Shown piece after piece: positions 51,934 to 59,793 of a stretch of 64,000 nucleotides of DNA. The stretch spans positions 40,485 through 104,484 of the forward strand of contig UQCR01000009.1 of assembly GCA_900539655.1 (NCBI GenBank), read 5' to 3'. The stretch comes from an uncultured Robinsoniella sp. GTDB lineage: Bacteria > Bacillota > Clostridia > Lachnospirales > Lachnospiraceae. The notes under the pieces are model-generated. The model did no database searches and was not told the DNA's origin. It saw only the letters and a program-made list of their open reading frames with translations. The translations under genes were made by a program, and so were the position numbers. Positions within the stretch are counted from its first letter, which is position 1. Every line of letters starts with the position of its first letter.

Positions 51934-52674
51934 TTAATAGGTTTTGCGGAAGTAATGGTCACCGATCTTTAACGGTCCCCATACTCCGGTTGTAAAATAC
52001 AGATATCCAGGTACATTGTTCACTCCCGAAAGAGCATCTTTTGCAGCCTTGATACATTCGGATGGCACAGCCTGACCGCTTTCTAACATCCAGCTAAGCA
52101 TTCCATTCATTGCAGGCGTAAATTGCCCGCTCTGATATACGACCTCCTGTATCGTATCCGGGAAACTGCTGTCATTGACCCGATTTAAAATCACATTTGC
52201 CACAGCCAGTTTTCCTTCATAGGACTGATTCCCTGCTTCCAGATAAGTGATCGCAGACAATAGCCGTACATCTTTTGTATTCCGAATTTTTCCAGGAACT
52301 CTTTTGCCGTTTTTACCGACATAATACATATCCACCCACTGGTTCCTGATCATAACTCCATTCTTACCATAGTAGTAGTCTCCTACCCATTGGTTAGAAA
52401 TACGCCCTTTCTCGTAATCGCAATAATACCATTTCTTCTTTACCTTAATTCGTCCGGTTTTCAGCCATCCCCTGGAATCAAAGTAAAAATATTTACCATC
52501 AATTCTTTTCCATTTGTTCTTCACATACTTTTTTCTGACCGTATTCTCAGAAGAAACTGTAAATTTCCAGCGATCTCCTTTGTAACGCTTCCATGCTGCC
52601 TGGCTGTCCATCGAAACCAAAGCCAGTAAAACAAACAATAGAACCAATGACAATATTCTTTTCATTTCTTTCAT
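51934..52674 (-). CDS. SleB/CwlJ-type cell wall hydrolase with wall-binding repeats
   Basis: Secreted hydrolase of 246 residues: signal peptide about 1-26, then three to four wall-binding repeats (WKRIDGKYFYFDSRGWLKTG) and a C-terminal Hydrolase_2 domain. That domain shows LLSAITYLEAGNQSYEGKLA (candidate catalytic Glu), VANVILNRVNDSSFP and YQSGQFTPAMNG. SleB-type enzymes open the spore cortex at germination, fitting its place near spoIVA. Here the binding repeats replace the usual N-terminal PG-binding domain. It lies 37 bases before the next wall protein gene. Confidence 0.88.
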   Translation of the reverse strand: MKEMKRILSLVLLFVLLALVSMDSQAAWKRYKGDRWKFTVSSENTVRKKYVKNKWKRIDGKYFYFDSRGWLKTGRIKVKKKWYYCDYEKGRISNQWVGDYYYGKNGVMIRNQWVDMYYVGKNGKRVPGKIRNTKDVRLLSAITYLEAGNQSYEGKLAVANVILNRVNDSSFPDTIQEVVYQSGQFTPAMNGMLSWMLESGQAVPSECIKAAKDALSGVNNVPGYLYFTTGVWGPLKIGDHYFRKTY

Positions 52675-52852
52675 ACTCGTTCCTTTCGTGAAACTCCCCG
52701 TGGAACCCCTCGTATATTTATTACGATTATATTAAGAATATGAAGATATTATAAAACATTTACTAGTATTTGTCAATTTTTTGTTTCATTTCTATTTCGA
52801 CAGAAACAGCGGCATCCGAAATCAATCGAATGCCGCTGCATATGCTGACAGC

Positions 52853-54319
52853 CTATATGATAATACAAATCAGGCTTCCATTAGACTCATTTACAATCTT
52901 CTTCATGGTATCCTGCAGTTTTGTCTGGCTCTCTTCTCCAATCTTTGCAAGCTTGGTATGAATTCCATCATCTACCAGCTGTTCGATTGATTTGCCGAAA
53001 ATATTGGTATTCCAGATTCCGTCCTTGGCACTGTTCTCATTGATAAAGGACATAAGGTCCTGTGCCTGCTGCTCATTACCTACGATTGGGGCAATTTCTG
53101 TTTCAATATCAGCACGAATAAGATGAACCGATGGGCTGGCCGCTTTAATCTTCACACCGAATTTACTGCCCTGCTTAATGACAACCGGGGCATCCAGAAC
53201 AATTTCTTCCTGGTTTGGCGTTATTATGCCATAACCGGTATTTCTGACTGCTTCCAGAGCATTTTCAACTTTTTCATATTCGCCTTTTTTCCGTGAAAGT
53301 TCTTTAATAATACCAAGAAGCTGGTATTCGCCCTGGATCGGAACTCCCGCCATATCACTGAGCATCTCGTAGTAATATGTATCGTCCAGATCGATGCGGA
53401 CCTTGGCAGTTCCCTGGGACAGCTCAATAGCATCAAGCTTCACGTTGTTGATAAAGTCATAGTCCATCTGCAGTGCTTCATTGGATATATCCCGGATATG
53501 CTGCATTTTTTTCATAATTTCCCGGATACTCTTAATCAGGCTTTCCTTAATTACATGGTCACCGGGAAGCATTTCTACCCACTTCGGCACATAAAACTCA
53601 ATCTTAACTAATGGAAATTCGTATAATACCTGCTCCAGAATTCTGGTTACATCTTCTTTTTTCAACTGTTCACAGTTTACCGGCATTGCCGTGACACCAT
53701 AGGTATCAAAGATGTAAGATGCTGTCTGCTTAGCTTCTTCGCCATAAGGCCGTTCTGAATTTACCAGTACCAGGAATGGTTTTCCGATATTTTTTAATTC
53801 CGTAATGGCACGTTTTTCCGGTTCCAGGTAATTCTCTCTTGGTATTTCTCCAAATGTTCCGTCGCAGGTTACAACTAAACCTATGGTGGCATGATCACGG
53901 ATTACTTTTCTTGTTCCGATTTCAGCTGCCTGGGTAAATGGAATTTCTTTTTCCGACCAGGGTGTCTTCACCATCCGTACTTTCTCATTGTCATCCATTC
54001 CTGCTGCGCCTTTTACCATGTAGCCTACGCAGTCAATCAGCCGCATTCTTACATCCACATCTTCTGATAAAGACAATTTTGCAGCTTCTTTTGGTATAAA
54101 TTTAGGTTCTACAGTTGTAATGGTACGTCCCTTGCCGCTGGTTGGCATTTCATCTGTTGCAATCGCCTTGTCGTTTTCTTTTAACGCCGGCAATACCATC
54201 AGTTCCATAAATCTACGGATGAATGTAGATTTTCCTGTTCTTACAGGCCCGACTACGCCGATGAAGATCTCACCTCTGGTACGGGCTTGTATATCTTTGT
54301 ATAAATTGAATTCTTCCAT
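52853..54319 (-). CDS. spoIVA: Stage IV sporulation protein A
   Basis: ATPase that polymerises around the forespore as the basement layer of the spore coat. ATG at 54319 (MEEFNLYKDIQARTRGE) after AGAGGGGG; 488 residues. The N-terminal TRAFAC GTPase-like domain has GPVRTGKSTFIRRF (Walker A) near residue 24, TSGKGRTITTVEPKF near 62 and DCVGYMVKGAAG near 95; the middle and C-terminal domains match SpoIVA, ending in NESNGSLICIII. This is a sporulation-specific gene, strong evidence for an endospore former. Confidence 0.97.
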   Translation of the reverse strand: MEEFNLYKDIQARTRGEIFIGVVGPVRTGKSTFIRRFMELMVLPALKENDKAIATDEMPTSGKGRTITTVEPKFIPKEAAKLSLSEDVDVRMRLIDCVGYMVKGAAGMDDNEKVRMVKTPWSEKEIPFTQAAEIGTRKVIRDHATIGLVVTCDGTFGEIPRENYLEPEKRAITELKNIGKPFLVLVNSERPYGEEAKQTASYIFDTYGVTAMPVNCEQLKKEDVTRILEQVLYEFPLVKIEFYVPKWVEMLPGDHVIKESLIKSIREIMKKMQHIRDISNEALQMDYDFINNVKLDAIELSQGTAKVRIDLDDTYYYEMLSDMAGVPIQGEYQLLGIIKELSRKKGEYEKVENALEAVRNTGYGIITPNQEEIVLDAPVVIKQGSKFGVKIKAASPSVHLIRADIETEIAPIVGNEQQAQDLMSFINENSAKDGIWNTNIFGKSIEQLVDDGIHTKLAKIGEESQTKLQDTMKKIVNESNGSLICIII

Positions 54320-54326
54320 TAAAATA

Positions 54327-54363
54327 CCCCCTCTATATACTGGTATAGTATATGCAGAGGGGG
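54327..54363 (-). promoter_or_regulatory. Palindrome overlapping the spoIVA promoter/leader
   Basis: Minus-strand CCCCCTCT..ATATACT-N5-AGTATAT..AGAGGGGG; the right arm contains the spoIVA ribosome site. CATATACT (54354-54347) resembles a sigma-E -10 (CATACANT). Either a promoter operator or, if transcribed, a hairpin that hides the ribosome site. Confidence 0.4.
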
Positions 54364-54390
54364 CCAATGATAGAATCATTGATAGAATCA

Positions 54391-54422
54391 TTTTTCTAAA
54401 ATGAATTTTTTAATACGCTCTA
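54391..54422. repeat. Partial GAGCGTGTTT-type repeat, copy R5
   Basis: Minus strand TAGAGCGTATTAAAAAATTC then ATTTT, followed by a short AT-rich inverted repeat. It resembles one end of the palindromic family and lies 7 bases after the stop of the second hydrogenase gene. Confidence 0.4.
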
Positions 54423-54431
54423 GAATGTGTC

Positions 54432-56165
54432 TTATTCTTCTCCCGGCATCTTCCAGCTGTGATGGTCGGTATGCAGCAGTTCATGGGCACGGTGTGACAG
54501 TGGACGCTGCAAATAATGCTGGTAGCATTGTACAATAGAAGGATTCTCATGAGAGAACCGTATGTCGCTTACCTGATCCAATCCATAGAGATTAGCTGCA
54601 CGCACTTCCGCCAGCTCTTCTCCATCCTGAATCGGCTGTCCGCCTCCTCCGGAGCATCCACCCGGACATGCCATGATTTCAACAAAGTCGTAGTCAGCCT
54701 TTCCTTTTCTAATAGCCTTTAACAACTCCCTGGCATTACCTAGCCCGCTGGCAACAGCTACCCGAAGAGGTGTCCCTGCCAGATCAAATGTTGCTTCTTT
54801 CCATCCTTGCATTCCACGAACGTCTTTAAATGCATCGGGATCCGGATTCTCATTGGTAACGAAGTAGTAAGCGGTACGAAGAGCCGCCTCCATAACACCG
54901 CCTGTTGCACCAAAGATCACACCTGCACCGGAACCAATGCCAAGAGGCATATCGAATTCTTCCTCTTCCAGTTCTTTTGCAGCGATATGTTCTGCACGGA
55001 TCATCCGGTCTACTTCTCTGGTTGTAAGTACTACATCCACGTCCGGGCCGGCACCGGCATCATTGATAGTCGGTATTGCACACTCATGCTTTTTCGCAAG
55101 ACAAGGCATAATGGAAACAGAATATATTCTGGACGGATCCACCCCGAGTAAATCCGCATAATAACTTTTTGCCATTGCTCCAAACATCTGCTGGGGGGAT
55201 TTAGCGGTAGAAAGCTGGTCTACCATATCCGGATACTGTGCCTTTATGAAACGCACCCACCCAGGACAACAGGAAGTAAACATCGGGAATTTTTCTTTCT
55301 CTTTATTTTCCACTTTCTTTAAAAACTCGCTTGCCTCTTCCATAATCGTCAGATCGGCGGAAAAGTCAGTATCAAAAATATAATCAAATCCCATCTTGCG
55401 AAGAGCAGAAACCAGACGGTTTACAGTAGCAAATTCCCGATCCAGCCCCAAAGGCTCGCCCCAGGCCGCACGTACAGACGGTGCAATCTGCACTACCGTA
55501 ATCTTATCCGGATCAGCCAGTGCATCAAATACCCGGTCTGTATCATCTCTTTCCCGAAGTGCTCCAACCGGGCAATGGGTAATACACTGTCCGCAAAGGG
55601 TACAGTCCGCTTCTTCCAAAGTACGGTTCCCCGATACGTCTACTGTGGTACGGGAACCCGTATTTGCCAGATCCCAGACATTTAAGCTCTGAATCTTATC
55701 ACACACCTGAATACAGCGCATACATTTGATACATTTTTCATAATTGCGCAGCAGCGGAAATTCCTTTGACCCTTTTATATGGGACAATTTCGTCTGATAT
55801 GGTATATGATAGATACCCAGGTCATTGGAAATCTTCTGAAGATTGCAGTTTCCGCTTCTGACACAGGAAGGACAGCTGCAGTCATGCTGGGATAAAATAA
55901 GCTTTACATTGGTCATTCTTGTTTTACGTACTTTTGGACTGTTTGTATGGATAACCATGCCGTCTTCTACTACGTTGTTGCATGCGGTTACTAACTTTGT
56001 GATTCCTTCCACTTCTACCACGCAGACTCTGCAGGCTCCAATTTCATTGATTTCCTTTAAATAGCACAGAGTCGGGATATGTATTCCTGCACTTCTAGCT
56101 GCTTCTAAAATGGTAGTTCCTTCAGCCGCTTCTATCTGCTGTTTATCGATTGTCAATTTTACCAT
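54432..56165 (-). CDS. Second [FeFe]-hydrogenase catalytic subunit (HydA-like)
   Basis: Complete [FeFe]-hydrogenase of 577 residues. N-terminal [2Fe-2S] domain (CYLKEINEIGACRVCVVEVEG), His-ligated [4Fe-4S] motif (HDCSCPSCVRSGNC), two ferredoxin-type [4Fe-4S] clusters (CIKCMRCIQVCD and CTLCGQCITHCP), then the H-cluster domain: TSCCPGWVRF near 300, IMPCLAKKHEC near 355 and EIMACPGGCSGGGGQP near 500. All H-cluster cysteines are present. It overlaps the flavoprotein gene by 7 bases, so both are translated together. Partner of the GltD-like protein rather than of HydBC is inferred. Confidence 0.93.
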   Translation of the reverse strand: MVKLTIDKQQIEAAEGTTILEAARSAGIHIPTLCYLKEINEIGACRVCVVEVEGITKLVTACNNVVEDGMVIHTNSPKVRKTRMTNVKLILSQHDCSCPSCVRSGNCNLQKISNDLGIYHIPYQTKLSHIKGSKEFPLLRNYEKCIKCMRCIQVCDKIQSLNVWDLANTGSRTTVDVSGNRTLEEADCTLCGQCITHCPVGALRERDDTDRVFDALADPDKITVVQIAPSVRAAWGEPLGLDREFATVNRLVSALRKMGFDYIFDTDFSADLTIMEEASEFLKKVENKEKEKFPMFTSCCPGWVRFIKAQYPDMVDQLSTAKSPQQMFGAMAKSYYADLLGVDPSRIYSVSIMPCLAKKHECAIPTINDAGAGPDVDVVLTTREVDRMIRAEHIAAKELEEEEFDMPLGIGSGAGVIFGATGGVMEAALRTAYYFVTNENPDPDAFKDVRGMQGWKEATFDLAGTPLRVAVASGLGNARELLKAIRKGKADYDFVEIMACPGGCSGGGGQPIQDGEELAEVRAANLYGLDQVSDIRFSHENPSIVQCYQHYLQRPLSHRAHELLHTDHHSWKMPGEE

Positions 56166-57991
56166 TTTTCTATCCTCCCTCCTTTAAATACACCAAATCC
56201 AAAGTGATCACAGCGCAGGCACCGTCTGGATTCCTGACATGCTTCCTCATGAGTCATGCCGCATTCTATCAGTTCAAAATCATTTTTCCGCTCGGATGCA
56301 TCCCGTTCCTTCATGGTGACACGTCCACAGGCATTTCTGTCATCCAGCCTGATCTTGGGAATCTCTACATCTGATTTAATGGTGTGTTTAAAGCCAAGAT
56401 ATTCATCGATATTGGCCGCAGCCACTTTACCCGCAGCAATTGCACGGATTACGGTAGCCGGTCCTGTCACGCAGTCCCCGCCTGCAAATACACCTGGGAT
56501 ATCTTTAATTCCACTCCAGCTGAGGGCTTCAATTACCCCGCGTTTTACAGGAATTCCATATTCCTCAAAAGCTTTTGACTCGATACCCTGTCCGATAGCC
56601 ACAATTACCATATCGCAGTCCAGACGCACTTCTTCCTGTGAGGCAGTGGCCGGTGCCGGTCTTCCTCTTTGAACCAGACCTATAATCTGTGGCTGTACCC
56701 AGAGTGCACAGGCATTTCCATCCCCATCCTGTTCGATGCGAAGGGGTGCCTGGAGTTCCAGTACTTCGCAGCCTTCCGCAATTGCTCCCTGTACTTCTTC
56801 CGGCATCGCAGTCATATCTTCGATACGTCTGCGGTAAACAATCCTTACCTTTTTTGCTCCAAGGCGTACTGCTGACCTTGCAACGTCCATGGCCACATTG
56901 CCGCCGCCGACTACAATAATATCCTTACCGTCAAAATCAGGCATTTCATTATCACCGATACTTCTGAGCATCTCAACAGCAGATACTACTCCCGCTGCCT
57001 CTTCCCCTTCAATACCGATCTTTTTATCAATATGAGCACCGATTGCAATATAGACCGCATCAAACTGATTGCGGATATCAACGATATTGGGATTTTCCCC
57101 AATCGTAACTTCTGTTTTTACTTTAACACCGATGGATAGCAGTTCATTTATTTCTTTGTCCAATGCGGTACGGGGAAGCCTGTAATTAGGAATTCCATAT
57201 CTCAGCATTCCGCCCAGCTGTTTTCTCTGTTCAAAGATTGTCACTTCATGTCCCATGAGTGCCAGATAATAAGCCGCACTGATTCCGCCAGGTCCTCCTC
57301 CAATAATTGCAACCTTTTTACCGGTTGCTTTTGCAGGCTTCGGTACCGGAACATCTCCCGCGTGATCCACTGCATAACGTTTCAATCCACGGATATTCAC
57401 TGCATCATCTATCATATTCCTGCGGCATCTTGCTTCACAGGGATGTTCACAGATCAGGGCACATACGGACGGCATAGGATTATCCTTACGGATCAGCGCC
57501 ACCGCATCGGCATACCGCTCTTCAGCAACCAGGGCAGTATAGCCGGGTATGTCAACTCCTGCCGGACACAGGGCAACACATGGAACCGGCTGGTTCAATT
57601 CGCAGGTACATCTTCCGCGCAGAATATGTTCTTCGAAGTCATCTCTGAAACCATGGACTCCCTTTAACACCATATTCGCTGCTTCATAGCCGATCGCACA
57701 ATCTGCAGAATAATAAATGCTTCTTGCTGTTTCTTCAATCAGATCAATTGTTTCCATCTTTGCTTTTCCGTCCAGAACATCCTCCAGCAAACATTGAAGC
57801 TGTCCTAACCCCACCCTGCAAGGTACACATTTTCCGCATGTCTGTGCATGACAGACCTTAAGGAAGGATACCGCCAGGTCTACCGGACACAATCCCGGAG
57901 GACTGGCAACGATTCTGCGTTCCAAGTCCTTGTAGAGCTCTTCGACTGTGGTCTGGGCCTGATTTCTAGTAATAATACTAAGCCTGCTCAT
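56159..57991 (-). CDS. GltD/NfnB-like FAD-NAD(P) oxidoreductase with N-terminal NuoF-type Fe-S domain
   Basis: Soluble flavoprotein, 610 residues with an unusual domain order. About 1-110 resembles the C-terminal [4Fe-4S] region of NuoF/HydB (HAQTCGKCVPCRVGLGQLQ). Then a Fer4_20-like two-cluster segment (CVALCPAGVDIPGYTAL, CALICEHPCEARCRR) and a pyridine-nucleotide oxidoreductase as in GltD/NfnB: FAD site IIGGGPGGISAAYYLA near 235, NAD(P) site VVGGGNVAMDVARSAVRLG near 370, second FAD site GVFAGGDCVTGPATVIRAIA near 500. The C-terminus adds Cys residues CRRCLRCDHFGFG. It lacks the NADH/FMN domain of NuoF. Confidence 0.9.
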   Translation of the reverse strand: MSRLSIITRNQAQTTVEELYKDLERRIVASPPGLCPVDLAVSFLKVCHAQTCGKCVPCRVGLGQLQCLLEDVLDGKAKMETIDLIEETARSIYYSADCAIGYEAANMVLKGVHGFRDDFEEHILRGRCTCELNQPVPCVALCPAGVDIPGYTALVAEERYADAVALIRKDNPMPSVCALICEHPCEARCRRNMIDDAVNIRGLKRYAVDHAGDVPVPKPAKATGKKVAIIGGGPGGISAAYYLALMGHEVTIFEQRKQLGGMLRYGIPNYRLPRTALDKEINELLSIGVKVKTEVTIGENPNIVDIRNQFDAVYIAIGAHIDKKIGIEGEEAAGVVSAVEMLRSIGDNEMPDFDGKDIIVVGGGNVAMDVARSAVRLGAKKVRIVYRRRIEDMTAMPEEVQGAIAEGCEVLELQAPLRIEQDGDGNACALWVQPQIIGLVQRGRPAPATASQEEVRLDCDMVIVAIGQGIESKAFEEYGIPVKRGVIEALSWSGIKDIPGVFAGGDCVTGPATVIRAIAAGKVAAANIDEYLGFKHTIKSDVEIPKIRLDDRNACGRVTMKERDASERKNDFELIECGMTHEEACQESRRCLRCDHFGFGVFKGGRIEKW

Positions 57992-58023
57992 ATTTCTTCC
58001 ATCTCCGTTTCTTAAGTTTTCTT

Positions 58024-58041
58024 TTGTTATTTAAATAACAC
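58024..58041 (-). promoter_or_regulatory. Rex-like palindrome before the second hydrogenase module
   Basis: TTGTTATTTAAATAACAC on the plus strand, with a perfect 16-base palindrome TGTTATTTAAATAACA inside. It matches 11 of 14 specified positions of the clostridial Rex site TTGTTAA-N4-TTAACAA. It sits 33 bases before the flavoprotein start, after a GGGACT..AGTCCC hairpin (58046-58070). Confidence 0.45.
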
Positions 58042-58092
58042 AAGGAGGGACTAACCCTCATGGGCAGTCCCAAATTGTATTTATTTACATGA

Positions 58093-59781
58093 TTACGTTT
58101 CCTGATTATGCAGCAACTGATGAACCTTTCCTTTTAAAAGTCCATCATATAACGGTGCAATTAACGGATTCTCATCCGATTTTTTGATAATCGTTATATT
58201 ATCTGCATTGTATAAGCCTCTTTCTCTGGCATTTTTGGTTCGGTCACCTGCTCTGGTTGGCTGTCCGCCTCCCATGATACATCCTCTCCTGCACGCCATT
58301 ACTTCGATGAAATGGTAATCTGCTTCCCCGTTTTTCACCCGTTCCATTACATCTCTTGCATTTGCGAGTCCACTCACAATACAAATCTTCAAATCAGTAC
58401 CGTTGTATGGTACCGTAACTTCTTTGATACCGTCTTCTCCACGCACCCCGCACTCTGCAATTGCATCCAGAGTGGCTTTGTCATGCTCGTCTGTCAGCCG
58501 CCTTAATACAGCTTCTGTCACACCTCCGGTAACACCAAAGATCATTCCGCCTCCGGATCCAAATCCAAACGGCATATCACATGCTTCAGGATCCAGGGTT
58601 TCAAATTCAATACCGGAATTTCGAATCATCCGGATTAACTCTGTTGTAGTGATAACCAAATCGGTATCTTTTTTTCCTTTTGTATAACTATTTGGTCTGT
58701 TCGCTTCCATCTTCTTCGCCGTACATGGCATGATGGACACCATAATCGTCTTTTTCCCATTGGCATTTTTAGGATGGCGGTAAAATTCTTTCACAACTGC
58801 GGAGAACATACCCTGAGGAGATCTGCAGCTGGAAATATTTTTTACATATTCCGGATACTGGTCATGTACAAATTTCACCCACGCCGGGCAGCAGGATGTC
58901 AGCAACGGCATGTTTTCACCTTCTTCGATGCGTTCCAGGAATTCTTCCGATTCCTCCATAACGGTCAGGTCAGCACTAAAAGCAGTATCGTAAACTTCAT
59001 CAAATCCCATGCGGTGAAGCACATTTACGATCTTACCCATAACGCTCCTGCCCTTTGTGAGATTAAATGCATCTCCTACTGCAACTCTTACAGCAGGGGC
59101 AATCTGAGCAACCACGCGTACGTCTTTATCTGCAATGGCATCCCATACTTCATCCACATTGGTTCGGACACTGATTGCTCCGGTAGGACAATAAATACGG
59201 CACTGTCCGCAGTTTACACAATCTGTTTCTGCGATGGTCTTATTAAATGCCGGCATAACCATGGCATCTGTTCCACGAAATGCAAATCCCAATGCACCGA
59301 TTCCCTGGATTTCTTCACAGGCACGCACACAGTCTCCGCAGAGAATACATTTATTCGGGTCACGGACGATGGATGGAGAACTGTTATCCACTGGTCTGAT
59401 CTCACGTGTGTTCTGGAAACGTACATTGGTAACGCCCATTCTGTGAGCTAATTCCTGCAGCACGCATTCCCCGCTCTTAACGCAGGTTGTACAATCTCTG
59501 CAGTGGGCAGCCAACAGCAGTTCCACAATTAATTTCCGATGTTTTTTTATTCTTCCGGTATTGGTGAAAATCACCATCCCGTCTCTTGGTTCTTCTGAAC
59601 AGGAAGCAAAGGTTCTTCCTCTGTCGTCTTCTACGGTACACAAGCGACAGGCGCCAAAAGTAGAAACTTCTGAATGATAGCACAAAGTAGGTAATGAAAT
59701 ACCGGCCTTTCTAATCACAGAAAGGACATTCCGCTCGTCGGTAAATTCTACTTTTCTACCGTCTATTGTCATAAATCCCAT
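58093..59781 (-). CDS. hydA: [FeFe]-hydrogenase catalytic subunit HydA
   Basis: Catalytic subunit of the HydABC hydrogenase, 562 residues. ATG at 59781 has AGGAGGG seven bases upstream. N-terminal [2Fe-2S] (CYHSEVSTFGACRLCTVED), His-ligated cluster (HCRDCTTCVKSGEC), two [4Fe-4S] clusters (CILCGDCVRACEE, CVNCGQCRIYCP), and H-cluster motifs TSCCPAWVKF, IMPCTAKKMEA and EVMACRRGCIMGGGQP. It lacks the C-terminal [2Fe-2S] extension of Thermotoga HydA. It follows hydB after 12 bases; a hairpin and a gap of 101 bases separate it from the second module. Confidence 0.95.
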   Translation of the reverse strand: MGFMTIDGRKVEFTDERNVLSVIRKAGISLPTLCYHSEVSTFGACRLCTVEDDRGRTFASCSEEPRDGMVIFTNTGRIKKHRKLIVELLLAAHCRDCTTCVKSGECVLQELAHRMGVTNVRFQNTREIRPVDNSSPSIVRDPNKCILCGDCVRACEEIQGIGALGFAFRGTDAMVMPAFNKTIAETDCVNCGQCRIYCPTGAISVRTNVDEVWDAIADKDVRVVAQIAPAVRVAVGDAFNLTKGRSVMGKIVNVLHRMGFDEVYDTAFSADLTVMEESEEFLERIEEGENMPLLTSCCPAWVKFVHDQYPEYVKNISSCRSPQGMFSAVVKEFYRHPKNANGKKTIMVSIMPCTAKKMEANRPNSYTKGKKDTDLVITTTELIRMIRNSGIEFETLDPEACDMPFGFGSGGGMIFGVTGGVTEAVLRRLTDEHDKATLDAIAECGVRGEDGIKEVTVPYNGTDLKICIVSGLANARDVMERVKNGEADYHFIEVMACRRGCIMGGGQPTRAGDRTKNARERGLYNADNITIIKKSDENPLIAPLYDGLLKGKVHQLLHNQET

Positions 59782-59793
59782 ATATAATCCCTC

